Source of the DNA: Intoshia linei | Lineage: Eukaryota > Orthonectida > Rhopaluridae | Reading direction: 5' to 3' | Length of the DNA stretch: 40,646 nucleotides | Assembly (NCBI GenBank): GCA_001642005.1 | Contig: LWCA01000199.1 | Coordinates: forward strand, 1-40,646 | Shown: piece after piece, positions 12,201-27,200 of the stretch | Layout: each line of letters begins with the position of its first letter | Numbering within the stretch: position 1 is the first letter of the stretch | Position numbers and translations under genes: made by a program | Notes under the pieces: model-generated | The model's input: the letters and a program-made list of their open reading frames with translations, nothing else | The model's database searches: none | What the model was told of the DNA's origin: nothing

Positions 12201-15200
12201 ATAAATTTCAACCTCCCAAACTGACATCTTACGGGTCAAAAACCCCAATTGTCCTTCGTTTTGAAAATCAAACGAGTTGGAGAATATACAAAAATATATA
12301 CGCTGATACGAATTTTAAAATCATAATCATTATCATAAATTTAAATTAAAAAAAAATTATATCTTTAGGGCCAAAACCCCAAATTCCCCTTCTTTTTTTT
12401 TGAAAGCAGCCCTAGAATTTCAAAAAAATTACAGGTGATACAGTTGTATCCTGTTAACACACACATAAAATTTCAATACGAATAAGTGACGACTTCACGG
12501 TCAAAAAAGCATTTTAGTATTCATATATACCAATTACATTACCAACTAACTTTTCAAGTAGCAAAGATAAAATTAATAGATTTTAATTTAATGTTAGAAT
12601 ATATATCCCTATTTCCTTTAATTTAGAATATTATTATATCTTCAACTTCCATCCTATTAACAGGGCCTTGGAGATCCAGCATTAGGCACTATAAAAAAAT
12701 TTTAAAAATGGGACCTCTATACATTGCTTAATCGATCGTTCATTATCTATAAATTAAAAATAACCGTTGGAAATCGCATTGGTTATCGAAATTTTGGTAA
12801 CTTAAGAAATTTCCAACATTAACTTTTAATAAAAAATTAATATTAAAATTAAAACCTATTAATAATAATAAAAAAGTAGACCTTTCATGATTTTAGACCG
12901 GCCATATGGCCATACCCCTCTCCACGGCCCTTCCCTTTAATACTTTTCTTTGTCTAAAGTTAAATTTACATTAGCGTTTCCCAAATGCCGGTCCACGAAA
13001 TAATTTTTACTAATTAAAAGTCAACTTATATGTTGTATTACGTTTTATATCAAAAATTTTTTAATCTAGCCTAGTACTTTCGCTTTAATATTCCCCGATA
13101 AATTTAATAATTTATTACCGGTTCTCCGTAAAAAAAATTTGGCAACCTTTGCTTTACATCTGTACCATGTTGAGAACATGTGTCATAAACCTTGTTAAAC
13201 ATGACAGTATTTAAAATGCCTCCAAAAAAAATTACTAGAAAAAGTGACCAGTGTGCACCTGGAAAAGTAATATTGCCATTTTTAAATATTTAATCTATAG
13301 GGCTTTTTAATGCTTGATCCAAAAATTTTGATAGAATTGGATACAAAGGATACAAATGCAAAACTATACAAATTTTGGTTACATGAAATGGTAAACACAT
13401 TTGATGATCAATTAGTATGTAATGAAGATCATGAAAAGTTTTATGAAATACTAAAGGTATTATAGCTTGTCATACTTTTTGATTTATTTTAATTAAAAAT
13501 TAAAGACGGTTTATGAAGAATCATTTAAATCGAGATTGAGCAGTTTATTTGGAAGTTCGTTATTTAGTTTAAAAAAAACGGACGTCAATGTGTATAGAAA
13601 ATTAATTGGCCAAATAACTTTTATCTCATTATCTCCAGAAATTCCATATAATGAAATAGACGATATATCAGAAATAAAAGAGGTAAGTGTATATAAATTC
13701 ATCAAGTTTCCAATCACTTTCAGTCTCTTTGTTACTTCTGCTATGTTTACAATAAGTTTATTATATTGTTGATAACCCGTGATTTTATATTAATTGGTTC
13801 ACGTATATCGTAACAATGTAGTATTTTATAACAGTACACTTTCATTTTAAAAAAGGGATGCTTAGGAAAAGGGGTTAGAAATGTTAGAAAACATTAATTT
13901 AGATAAACTGTGAATAAAATGATCGAGATCCCATTAATAATCCGTCAAAGACGAAATAATTGCATTTATGTACATTTCATTTTTAATAATAAAAGTAGAA
14001 ACTGACAAATAGTATCAATGATTACAATAATGATTACCCGACAAAAATTGATGTCGTTTTATTTGACAAATCTATTAAAAATATTATTAAAATTTACAAA
14101 ATCTTGTCTAACGGAGGAGGACATGCATTATTAATTGGTAACGTTTTATAAATATTAAATATGTAAATAAAAATAAAAATTTATATAGGGCCCAGTGATT
14201 CTGAACGCAAATCATCAGTATTTTTGGCATCATACATGTTGGGTTATAAAATTTTTGTTCCACAAGTTTCGAGATATTACGACAACGAGAATTGGAACGC
14301 TGATTTACGAAAATTAATGCGTTATTGTGGTATTGGTAATCAACCAGCATCATTTGTTATCAGTGACACGCATATTAAGGTACGCTATTTTAACATTTAA
14401 AAAAGTATTAAAATTAAACTTTAATTTTTTAGTACTTTTATTTTTTAAGTGATATCAATTCACTATGTCACAAGGGTTTTGTAGCAGACATTTACAGTAA
14501 GCAAGATTTATGTGAAATTCAAGAAAATGTATTTTTTACCAAATTTTTAGTATATTCATTGTAGATGTACCCTATATTGAATGAAATGCAGAATCTCAAT
14601 CCAAATGTTGAAATTACGGATGTGGCTGCATTGGAGTTGTTTTACAAAACAATTTTGAAAAATGTGCACGTGGTTTTAAGTTTAAACAATTTAAACACAA
14701 AATACAACGAATGGTTACATTACACACCTATTTGTTTGAGAAAATGTGTCATTACTTGGTTTGAGGTATCAATATAAAGTTAAAATTAGTTAATTCTTTT
14801 TATATAACATAGCCAATGAACACTGATGCATATTCTGGTATAACGGAAAATATATTTAGTAATATAGAAATGTCTGATGAAGATAGAAACAAGTGCCATA
14901 CTATGATTAATTATTTTTATGATACGAGTATGATGATATCTAAAAAGTACATTTATAGCATATTTTAACTCTTGAATTGAATAGATTGAATAAAGAAAAT
15001 GGAACTCCAATATATATAACTCCAAGTTCTTATGTGGATTGTCTAAATACTTTTAAAAAATTCATTGATATTGATCGTATGAAGTTATTTGTAAGAATAG
15101 AGCTTTATAGAAAGGGCACGGAGACACTTAATACCTCAGAGAAAGCAGTAAGATTAATGCACAATTAAATATAGATATGTCACTTTCATCAGGCTTTTTG

Positions 15201-18200
15201 GTGAATTTATAGTTGTTTAAAGTTGGTAAATAATATTTTATTCCCCCAAATGTTCCTGGAAAAGTGCACTGAAAATCTTTACAAATAAACATTACAATTG
15301 TAGATTGTAATCATGAAGAATGATATCAAAAAACGACAACCTGAGCTCCAACGAATGTCTGATGAAACTATACATTTGATTAAAGAAATTGAAGAAGAGA
15401 ATGTACAAATAGAAGCAATCAAACATAATTTAGAAAATGAAAAGCTTTTATCTAACCAAATTGCTGAAGAAGCTCAACAAATTCGAGTATGATGAATTAT
15501 ATTAGATTTCACAACAAATTTAGAATGAATGTGAATATGAACTATCTTTGGCTATTCCCGCTATGCAAACATCGATAACGTCTCTAAATAAGTTAAAGCA
15601 AAGTGACATTTCTATGTAATGAATTATTATTAATAATTTTTTAATATTAATAAAAAATTTTAATAATGTTACATTTTTAATTTCTGATAGACTAAAGGCC
15701 ATGCAAAATCCTCCTCAAGGAGTAAAATTAGTTATGGAAGCTATTTGCTTGTTGAAAGTTAATTTTATTTCACAATTATTGATTTTATTTTTATTTTAAT
15801 AGGGATTAAAACCAACAAAAAAAATTATTGATGGTAAGAATGTGGATGATTTTTGGGGGTGTGCAAAAAAAGTAAAATTACACTGTTTTATGTCTAATGT
15901 ATATTTATCTATAGATGATGGGAGATTTAAGATTTTTAGAATCATTAAAGGAATTTGATAAGAATAATTTGTCAAATAATGTAATGAAAATTATAAATGA
16001 TAGATATGTTCAAAATCCTTATTTTGTTCCAGAAAAAATAAAAATCATTTCTTCTGCATGTGAAGGTCTTTGTAAATGGGTTATTGCTTTGAACGATTAT
16101 CATAATGCTATGAAAGTAATTGTTTGGTTTATCAATATCAAATGGGTTTCAATTTTTTTAAAGAATCATTGAAAAAATTTTTAATGCACACGAAATTTGT
16201 AGGGTAAAATTAGGGGACTTTTTAGTTTAAAGGTTAAGAGTCATATTAAACAGGTCATGATATAAAGTAAATGTATGTTTTCATTAATTCGTTATAAATT
16301 ACAGATTGTCATACCGAAACAAAAAAGTTTAAAAGAAGCAGAAAAGGTTTATGAACAGCAAGCTCAACAATTTAACCAAAAAACTAAAGAACTTGAAACA
16401 ATTGAAATGAAATTACAAAATCAAAATAAATTTTTAAAAAATAAAATTGCTGAAGAAAAGGTTATTTTATATTTTAACAAATAAGCAGTGGCGGCTCGTC
16501 ATTCCAGGGATGCAGCCTTCCAGAATTTTGAAAAATACATAACAAATTATTCACAAAATTATAATTTTATAATACATACATATTGTAGTACATACTGTAT
16601 AAGTACTACTATTTTAGTACTATTATAATAATTATTAATAAGTATTATTAATTAACTACAGAGTTACATAGCTTTGTTAGTGTAATGCTGTTTCTATATC
16701 GATCTCAATTATCGTTGAATTGGTAGGTATAAAATTTTTCACGACACCCCTTTAAGTTTGGTTCAAAAAAACAATCTTAATAACCCCTCTTGAAATTTTG
16801 CTTCAAAAAAAATCTTAAAAACCCTTCTTGAAAGTTTGGTTCAAAAAAAAATCTAAAAACCCCTCTTGAAAGTTTGATTAAAAAAATTTCCTAAAAACCC
16901 ACATTAAAAGTTTGGTTTAAATAAAAATCTAAAAAACCCCCCTTGAAAGTTTGGTTCAAAAAAAAATCGGAAAAAACCTTCCTGAAAGTTTGGTTCAAAA
17001 AAAAAGTCTTAAAAATCCTTTTAAAATTTGGTTTTAAAAAAATTTTAAGAAACGCACCTTAAAATTTGGTTTACAAATTTACGAAACACAAGTTGAAAGT
17101 TTGGTTCAAAAAAAATATCTTAAAAACCCCTGTTAAAAGTTTGATTCAAAAAAAACCTTAAAAACCCCTGTTGAAAGTTTGATTTAAAAAATTTCCTAAA
17201 AACCCACATTAAAAGTTTCGTTTAAATAAAAATCTAAAAAACCCCCCTTGAAAGTTTGGTTCAAATAAAATCTGAAAAAACCCCCCTGAAAGTTTGGTTC
17301 AAAAAAAAATCTTAAAAACCCCTTTAAAGTTAAGTTTAAAAAAATTCTAAGAAACGCACCTTAAAATTTAGTTTACAAATTTACGAAACACAAGTTGAAA
17401 GTTTTACACATTTTACGACTAACCCATAGATTCTATGCAACATATATATCATTAATGTTTGATATTATTAATGATAATATTTTATTATTAAACATTATTA
17501 ATTATCCATTAATACAATTATATAATAGAATTTATCCAAAGATATTGACATGTGCAATAAAAAAATTACAAGAGCTTTAAATTTAATTGCAGGGTTGTTA
17601 GAAGAAAGAGATCGATGGAATCAGGTTAATTATCAAATTTACAATTTACATATTTGTAGTTATACTTGGAGTTGGTAGAAATGATATTGTCTAAAATAGT
17701 TGTTAAATTTTATTTTTCATAATAGAGTTTGTAGAATTTTATTGATCATAAAAAATTTTCGAAAAGTGGATTGTGTCAAAAAGTGTTAGTAAATTTAGAT
17801 TTATAGTAAAATGATGATAAACTTAGATTTTGTTTAAATGATTTGGTAAATTTGGTATATGTCCAAAAGTGATTGTAAAATGCAATTTTTTTTAAAATTT
17901 TTTATAGATTAAATTGTGTTCAAAAGGGTTGATTAAAGTGAATTTGGCTAAACAGTACTGATACATTTGTATTTTTTATAAAAGTATTGGTAAAATTGAA
18001 TTTGTCAGAAAAAAATTTTATTAGAATAGATTGCGCCCTAAGGGTTGGTAAAAGTGGATTTTGCCCAAAAATTTTGTTAAATTTATATTTTTCATTACAT
18101 GGTTGAAAACAATGAATTTATGATAAAAAAAGTTTATTAAAGTAGATGTACCAAAAATGGTTGATAAATTGAGATTTCTCATAAAAGGTTAAATAAAAGT

Positions 18201-21200
18201 GGAATTTTCATTGTTAAATTAAAACATCAAGTCAAGAGTCTTAGAGAGGTCGTTAGAGCTATATGACTAATGCATACATTTGTAGTTTGTGAAAAAATAT
18301 TTTAGGGACCTATTTTTTATTTTCAGTTACTTATAGCTGGGTAGATTTGGCTCGGCCCTTCCACCACCCGGAAAATTAAAAATAGTCACCTTAAAAATTC
18401 ACTCAAACGATGCGTAATGACATATACCAGCCATCTCTCTACGGGTTGTAATTGACGGTTTTTATATTGAAAAATATACTAAATTTTCAATACTCAATTT
18501 GGAAAAATGCTGACCTGAAAAAAGTCTCGTAAACGACTAGTAGTAATGATTTATAAATCCAAAATTTTTAAAACACAAAATTTTATAGTTGGTTAAAGAT
18601 TTTGCTATAAATTCCCTAAATGATGCTGAAAAATTACCAAAATTTTTAAAGTTAGTAAGATTTCTGTCGTTTCAATATTTATTTTCAAATTAAAAAATAA
18701 TTTATGAAATATTTGACTCAGTGTTTAAAAAAGATGACAATCCTTAATTATAGAGATTGATTAATTTATAATTTTACAAATCCATCTTTAATAAATATGT
18801 AGGAATTGATAAAATTACAAGATCGATTTGATAATATTCTCAGCGATTTATTATTATCATCAGCTATAATAACATACATGTCATCATTCAGTGACACCAA
18901 GAGAAGAGTAATTATTCTTAAAATTATATATATATATATATAAATCAGTGATTCTCGTTGTTCGGTGTCTTACCTCAATTTGTGGTCAAGCGGCAAATTG
19001 AGTTTTTCAAAAATCAATCAATATCTCGCTCAAGCTGTAGTTGGTTTAATTTTATTCGTGTGTAACGCAGCGAACGTACTTTTGATATATGTTAAGATTG
19101 GAACACGGCACCTGAAAATGGTCCTGAACTACTGACTTAAATTGATAAATTTAATAAATTTAATAAAATTTGCAATTAGGAGTGTACGAAGGATTGGGTT
19201 ATTAAAATGAATAAAATAAATTTCAATTTATCTGTCGGATTTTCAATAAAAAGTGTTTTTTCAGAGCCAACTACTATTAAAAATTGGATAATGTGTGGAT
19301 TACCTAATGATGAGTAAGTTTATTAAATTTTTTTTACTTTTGTAATTTTTATAGGTTTTCAATTGAAAATGCAATTATATGTTATAAATCATTGCATTAT
19401 CCTTTTATAATCGACCCACTGGGTCAAGCAAATGATTGGCTGAAATGTAATGAAAAGAATAATAAAATTTTGGTTCTTAACATGAATATGGAAGATTTTT
19501 TACCACGTTTAGAAGATTGCATGCAGGTATAAACTTTATAAACTTGTCATAAATATTGCCCAAATTTATAATTTTTGTTAAATAAATTGTATGACTGAAT
19601 GATTTAGATGGGACAACCCTGTTTATTGGAAAATATATCTGAATATTTTGGTTCAACAATGGATTCCATTTTATCTCCAACAATAATAAAAACATCTCAT
19701 TCATTATTGTTTAAAGTTGGAAATAATGAATTTCCATTCAATCCAGATTTCAGACTGTTTATGACCACTTTAAATTGTGAACCTCAAATCGATAACTCAA
19801 CTCTTTCTAAAGTAATTTCATCAAATATCATTTTAATTTTACAAATCTGAAATTTTAACATAATTTAGATTAATGTTGTCAATTTTTTGCCTACAAAAGA
19901 GGGAATTATACAACAGTTGATGCGCGTCATTTCATTTTATGAACAACCTTCACTGGAACGAGAACATTCTCACTTAATTAATGTTGAAACTTTAAATCGA
20001 TTCAGATTACAGGAAGTAGAATCTAAAATACTTAAAGTTGTTTCAAATATTAAGGTAATAATGTATTTGAAAAAATAAGAAAAGGTGCCAAAACCGCTAT
20101 GAATATTATGTGTCAATTTCCAATATATTATGGGACCCTAATCGAAAACCACTGCCTTAGAGAGTTTTATTTTATTAAATTTGAAGGTTTTTCATATCTA
20201 AAGCATTGAAGATTAGAAACAAAAAATTGATACATATGTAGTGTAAAATTGACTACTATATAAAATATTTAGGGCGAAATACTAAATAACGAAGAAGCAA
20301 TAGAAATTTTATCTGAAAGTCAAAAACTTGCCACAGATTTAATTGAAAAGCAAGAAATTAACAAAAAATTGTTGATTAGTATAGAAGAGAACAGAAATTT
20401 ATATAGAATGGTTTAAATTGTAATTTTATTTAAAATTTAAAATAAATTTAGTTGTCCGTTGAAGCCAGTATTATATTTTATTCAATGTATCACATGCGGC
20501 TCAGTAATATTATGTATGAATTTTCCTTCAAAACATTTGTCAAGCTTTTTACTCAGGTACTACATATCTTAAGTTGAAATTTAACAACAATTATAATTTT
20601 CATATCTTATTCCATACGATATAATTTACAATTTAGTCATTGAAAGGATCCACCAAACACACCAAAATAGAAATTCGTATAAAAAAAATTTTTAACAAAT
20701 TAATGCAAAATATTGTATTATATGTTAATCATAGCTACTTTCAAAAAGACAGATTAAGATTACTATTGTTGATGGTTCTCAAATTGGAAAAATTTAGGTA
20801 TACTCATTGTATTATTAATAATGTAAAATGGCAAGAATGATCAATAAAATAATTTATTAACCAATATTTTTGAGATTATTTTCAAAAAAATATTGAATAA
20901 TTAAAATAACTAGAATTTAACAAAATTTATAATTCCAAGACAGTTTTCTTTCCATTTTTGACATGTGATATCGAGAAAAAATTTCAACCTCAGAAATTTT
21001 CCCCTGCCCGAATCAAAAACACATTTTAAATTAAAAATGTAATCTACGAATCTTAGATATCGTTGGCAGAGCGGAATCTATTTTACGCAATACCTGATTC
21101 CGGGACATTTTGATTCAAATGGGTGCCTCTCATTTTTCAAAATTAAGCAGTGCTCAATAAAAACTTTAAAAAAATTGTATTTTTGATAATCATAACTGTT

Positions 21201-24200
21201 TTGTGTGTCCAATTTAAACTGTAAGTCCAGTAAGATCCTGGAGAGATGGCTTGGATTACATGACATTACGTATCGTTTTAAAATATTTTAGGATATATTT
21301 TTGATTTTTAACGCCGGCGGCCTCAGTAGGTTCAGCTCTGATCGATAATACACTTTTTACGTAGAATTCAATTCAGCGACATACGTTTGAGTGATATTAT
21401 TTTGAGCGATGTATAGTTACAGCAATACATCTTAAAGCAGCGGTCGGCAACCAATGTTCACATAATAATTTTTGGTGGCCCTTTGAGTAAATATGTAAAA
21501 TTTACATTGTAAATTATTTATTTTTCAACTTTTAAACAGTTTTAAATATTTTCTATTATAATTGGCTCATTATAATCATTTTAATACTGAATTTTCAGAT
21601 CGTCCCGGATTTTATTTTGTTGAATATACTAGAAACTTTTCTCTTCAATTAAAATTGAAATCTATCATGTGTAAATTTTCAAAAACGGACCCACATATTT
21701 TTTTTATATAAAAAAGTGACGCACGAGATGCAAAAGGTTGCCGACCCCTGTCTTAGAGCGATATAATCATTGACTTTGTTAATTAATCATACTATTTATT
21801 TTTTGAAAATTGTGGTTTTTTTAATGACAATGACCAAAATGTAGGGTTTTTAAGGGATTTTTTTTCTACTATTTTTTTATTGACTTTGAAGATAATTTTG
21901 GGAACAAAGTTTTGTAGGGTTTTTAATAGTGTTTTTCACCCAATTTTTAAAGATTTTGAAGGTAATTTTGAGACCAAAAATTTGGTAGGTTTTTGAAGGA
22001 AATAGTATTTTTTACTCAATTTTTAAACATTTTAAAGGCAATTTTGGGGTTCAAATTTTGTATGGTTTAGAAGGGAATATTTAACATTTTATGGAATCTT
22101 CAAAATCTTTAAAAATTGGGTGAAAAAAATGTTCTATTAAAAACCCTACGAAATCTTATGACCAAAATCTTGAAAAATGGTAGAAAAAAATTCCCTTAAA
22201 ACCCCTACAAAATTTTCGTCTAAAATTATCAATACAAGATAATAAAAATAATAAATAAATATGAATAAAGAAACCCACTATAATTTTGTGAAAACATCAA
22301 TACATGTATGATAAATTAGTAAAATCGATGATTATGTCGCTCAAACGAATGTCACTCCAGAGAATGGACGTCGAATAATATATTTAAATTTTATAAATTG
22401 GCATATTCGCATTTTGAAAATTTCAAATCTTTAGTTCATCACGAGGTTTAGAAATTTTTTAAGAGTCCGTAAAAAAATTTTCTTGAAATGTGGTAAATAG
22501 GTCCGTAGATTTTTAGAATTTTAAATTTAGGAACCACCACTTTACTGCATTGTATTACATTTTATAGTAAAAATTAGTAATTTTACCTAATCAGTGATCA
22601 CACTTATGCATTCATTGTATTTAGAAAAATCATTAATCAAGACGATATTAATGCTTTGTTAAAACCCTATGACTATATTGTATATACAAAAACACAAAAA
22701 GTCTCTCAAGATGAAAAAAAAAATGAAATTTTGAATAATATTTCTGAAATTCCAAGATTAGAAAACGTCCCACTACATTACAACCAACACGTAATGTGAA
22801 TTACTTTATAATTACAATGTACATTCTAATATTACCGTTTTAGCAAGAGTTATTTGAAAATTTAATCAATAGTCAAAATCCTCTCCAATTTAAACATGAA
22901 GAATTCAATTATTCTATATTCGAAAAATTGTTAATTTTAAAATACTTCCATCCAGAAAAGGTATAAACATTTAATATTTTGTATTATTGTATTTTTTAAA
23001 TTTATTATTTTTAATATAAAATAAATTTAATGTAATGTTTTTAATATTAGCCATATTAATAATTTAAGAAGCGATTAACATTTAAATAATTTATTAACAT
23101 GTAAATATTTTATAAAAACGATAGTACTTATTATAATAATAATTTTAGTTGACTATGTATCTAAACCAATATGTGAATATAATTATTGGTAAAGAAAAGG
23201 GAAAATTCGTCCAATTCATAAATGTACTCAATAATATAATAAAATTATCCAAAAAAGATAAAGTTATAATAAAAGTGTTTTCATCCTTTTATATTGATGA
23301 TACAAACATAATAACTGGATTGGCAGAATCTAAAAGTAAGCAAATGTATTACTAGTATATTATAATATAACTATATATTTAAACTTAAGATATAAAATTG
23401 ACAAAATGTTTGATATACAGAAATACGAAAGAGGAAATACTTTCAATACTAACAAAAGGTATAATAAACGGAGAATGGTTATTGATTGAATCAGCACATT
23501 TATCAATATTACAAATGGAATGGATAGAATATTTTGTTATTAACGTAATTTTAATAATTATAATTTAAAAAAATTTAAATGATTTGCTTTAGATGCCAGT
23601 TAAAAAAAATAGTATTAATGAAAATTTCAGATTATTCATAACCACTAAAGAAACCAACAAATTCCCAGTGTTTTTGATTAAAAAAGCTATTAAATTCATT
23701 CATGAAAGTTCTCATAATTTTAAAACATATTTGGATGAATCGAAACAAGAAATTATGCAAAATATTAATAAAAATGTTTCTAGTTTGAATTATTTGGTAA
23801 ATTTACAATTTATTATTTTGGTAATTATTTACCAAATTAATAGTGTAATTAGACATTCTTAACACTTTGCATGGTGTTTTGAAGCTAAACTACATGAGTA
23901 GTAATTAGATTAATTCCACGTTGAGAATGTCTGATGTGCATGGAAATTTTTAAATAAAATTTAGAAAATTTTATTTTACATCACATACACCCATGCCTGT
24001 ATTCAAGGACGTGAGTTATTCAACACTGTTGGTTATAATGACAATTACAATTTCCACGATATCTATCTGGATGATTTTAAGCATCTCATGAATGTAATTT
24101 TCAATTTTCAATTGACCAATTATAAATTAAAAAATTTTAAAATTAAGATAATATCCGAGAGTTATTCAGACAATTACGAGTTGTTGGAAACTTATAGGTT

Positions 24201-27200
24201 TGAAACGGTCGAATATTTGGCTAAGGAAATTTATACAAAGCAATTAATAAATAGTCATGATGAAATAACGATATGTTCAATTCTGAAACAAATGTTGCTT
24301 GATCCAATGACTAAAGATGTACCAAATAAATACATGACGAAACTAAATTTCCCCGTTTGTGGTATGTATAATTTGGATAAAATTGAAAGATTCGATGAAT
24401 TTATTGAAAGTTTACCAGATTACAACAGCTCTACTGTATTTAATTTGATACAATTTAATAGTAATCATTTAAATTTCTAGTTGTATGGGCTCACTGAAAA
24501 TATATCCGCTCGTCAATCTTTGTCTGAAACAAGTGAATTACTGTATAGTGTTACGTCTCTTTTTGATCAAAAGGTTAGATGCTGTTTTAATATTATCATT
24601 TATTCTAATATAGAATTTATCCAAAAAAATTCGTGGAATTGACGTACACGTTTTGGAAACAATTTTGAAAGATTTTTCATCCCATCAAATTGAGTTAATC
24701 CAAGACGAAGTAATAAATAATTTACGTGTTAATAATAATTATAATTATTTTAGAGTTTGTTAAAAATGAAGAAAAATATTAATAGTCCCATAATAGAATT
24801 CCTTAATGATGAAATCAAAATGCATAATATTATTTTCAAAAAAATTTACACTGACACCCTCCTTATTTATGATAATATCAAAAACAATATAATAACTGAC
24901 GATCAAAACATTCAGATTGTCTCAGACTGTCTTGTAGATAATAAGGTATTATTATATTCTTCATCTTGAAAATGAAACTAAATCAGTTTCTCAACCCTTG
25001 ATAGATGTAATGTTTTTTAAATTTGATAACAGACTAGATTGACTGTTATGTACTTTGTACAAACAGAACCTAGCTCTGCCTAGGGCGGACTTTTTTAATC
25101 GTAACAAAAAATAAATTAAATAAGAAAGCTTAAAAATGCTATTTTTTACTATTATCAATCCTTTAAAGTAGTGATTCCCAAACTTGTTTCACAATAGACC
25201 AGTCATTTAACATTTATGATTTTAAAATTCGTATCAGCGTATATATTTTTTTAAATTCTCCAACTCGTTTGATTTTCAAAAAGAGGAACAATTAGGGTTT
25301 TTGACCGGTAAGATTTGAGTTTGGGAGGTTGAAATGTATCTTATAATACGTCCCGGAAAAAACTGTAATTCAAATGTGGACTTTATAAAATTCTAAGACA
25401 GGTAGTTATTTAAATAAAGCGTAACACAGACACACACAAACAAAAATCGCGTAGCATATTATATAAGTTAGGATACTAATCAAAGTAGTTTAAAGAATCC
25501 TGTAACTGTTTTCATTCAAAAATAAGATATTTTGTGGTTTTGACGGTGAAGATGCTAATTTCTCAATTTGAAATGTATCTTACGTTCTGAATCAGATAAA
25601 TGAGACTTAGAATGTTTGTTATATCAATAAATGGTTACAGACCGACAGACACACATTTTTAGCAACTTTAACTTGCCTATATTTAATAGGTAAGGTAAAG
25701 GATATTATAAATTCAATTTTTTTTATAAGTATACATTCATTTCCAATTTCTCACAAGGTCGTATCAAATTGTGAAAAAGTCATAACTTTTCCTTTGTATT
25801 AGTTCACTCCAATATTCAAAACAATTTATTTAAAATTTTCCAGTGTTTATGTCTACCTCATTAGACGGTATGACCCTGATTAAAAAATTTATCAATTTTA
25901 AATAAAATTTTACATTACAATTCATAAAATGTGAATAAAAATTAAAAAATAGATTCCACCATCTTGGTATGTCATAAAGAACATATGCTCATCTCATACC
26001 TGTGCTTCTTTCTTAGATTATAAAAAACAACAATTGCAGTATACTCAGGTAAAAATTAAAATTAACATGAAAAAATTAAAAATTATCTTTAAATTTAGAA
26101 ATTGTTTGAAAACCGTCAGCACAATGCTACCTACTGGATAGGTGCATTTTTCTACCCATCTCGCTTTTTGATATCAATTTTACAATTTAATTCTATTCGT
26201 CGACGTGTTCCGATTAGCAATCTTATCAACACGTTTAAAATAGCTACTACTAAACTCAAAAAAGCACGATCTAATTTATCAATCCTTGTGGTAATTACCT
26301 TTTTTTATTACTGGCTTGTCTGTTTCGTGTTTAGTTGAATTGGAATAAAAGTAGATGCTTAAATCAGTGGTTCCTGATTGGAAGTCCTTGGACCCTTTCT
26401 CATCAAAAACTATTTTCCTGGGGTCCGTGAGATTTAAATAAAATATAAAAAAATTTTATCAACTTTTGTTAATTTTTATAGGAGACTTTAATATTTATTA
26501 CAGATTTTCCAAATGTTGGGAATTTATCCCAAAGCCTGGACGACCGGTACATTATTATTTAAAAAATTCCATTTTAAAACCTCAGGGAAAAATCGACTTT
26601 TACCGATATTTTATTGAAAAATCCCCTTTTTCAAATATTTTTTTGAAAAACACGATTTCATCAAATCTTATCACAAAAACCTCTTATTCGAACCTCAAAA
26701 TAAAAATCCAATTTTAGAAATGCATAAGGTAAATATCCTCTTTTTCCAATATTTTTTTGAAAAAACTATTTTACCAAATCTTATGAGAAATAACTTCCTA
26801 ATCCAAAATCCAATATTACCCACCCTTAATGAAAAAATCCCCTTTTTCCCATATATTTTTGAAAAAAATGATTTTACCAAATCTTAAGAAAAAACCTTTT
26901 TTTCATTATTGTTTTATATTTCATGTTTCCGTTGGGATCCAAAAAAATAAATATTTTTAAATTAACTTTTTATTCAAAATTTAAATAACATTTGAATCGT
27001 GAACAACCGGCTTAAATTGATTTCATTAAATAATATAAATTTAGAATGAATCGTATCAAATGTATGGGTTGCACATTCACGGTGCTTTGTGGGACCCAAA
27101 AATGAAAAACCTTCAAGTTTTGCATGATAAATCAACATTTAGTGAATTTCCAAATGTAAATTTTTTGTATTTAAGACCAGTGCTGCCCACCTTTATCGTT

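Larger units (their letters stand above)
12039..13300. other. Dynein intron with two repeat insertions (1262 nt)
   Basis: Contains a dispersed repeat at 12070-12326 and a MITE-like copy at 12661-12933. The rest is AT-rich without an open frame that fits the dynein. Confidence 0.6.
20798..22624. other. Dynein intron, 1827 nt, with hAT MITE and inverted minisatellite
   Basis: Contains the MITE at 21438-21750 and the array at 21840-22210. A minus-strand open stretch at 21078-21266 shows no family resemblance and is not annotated as a gene. Confidence 0.6.

Noticed and set aside
18591-18650. Extra dynein exon reading LVKDFAINSLNDAEKLP
   Set aside because: The flanking exons align contiguously with the family without it, and it would add residues where none are expected.
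26466-26880. Open frames at 26466-26717 and 26695-26880
   Set aside because: They fall inside the hAT-like element and translate its minisatellite units.
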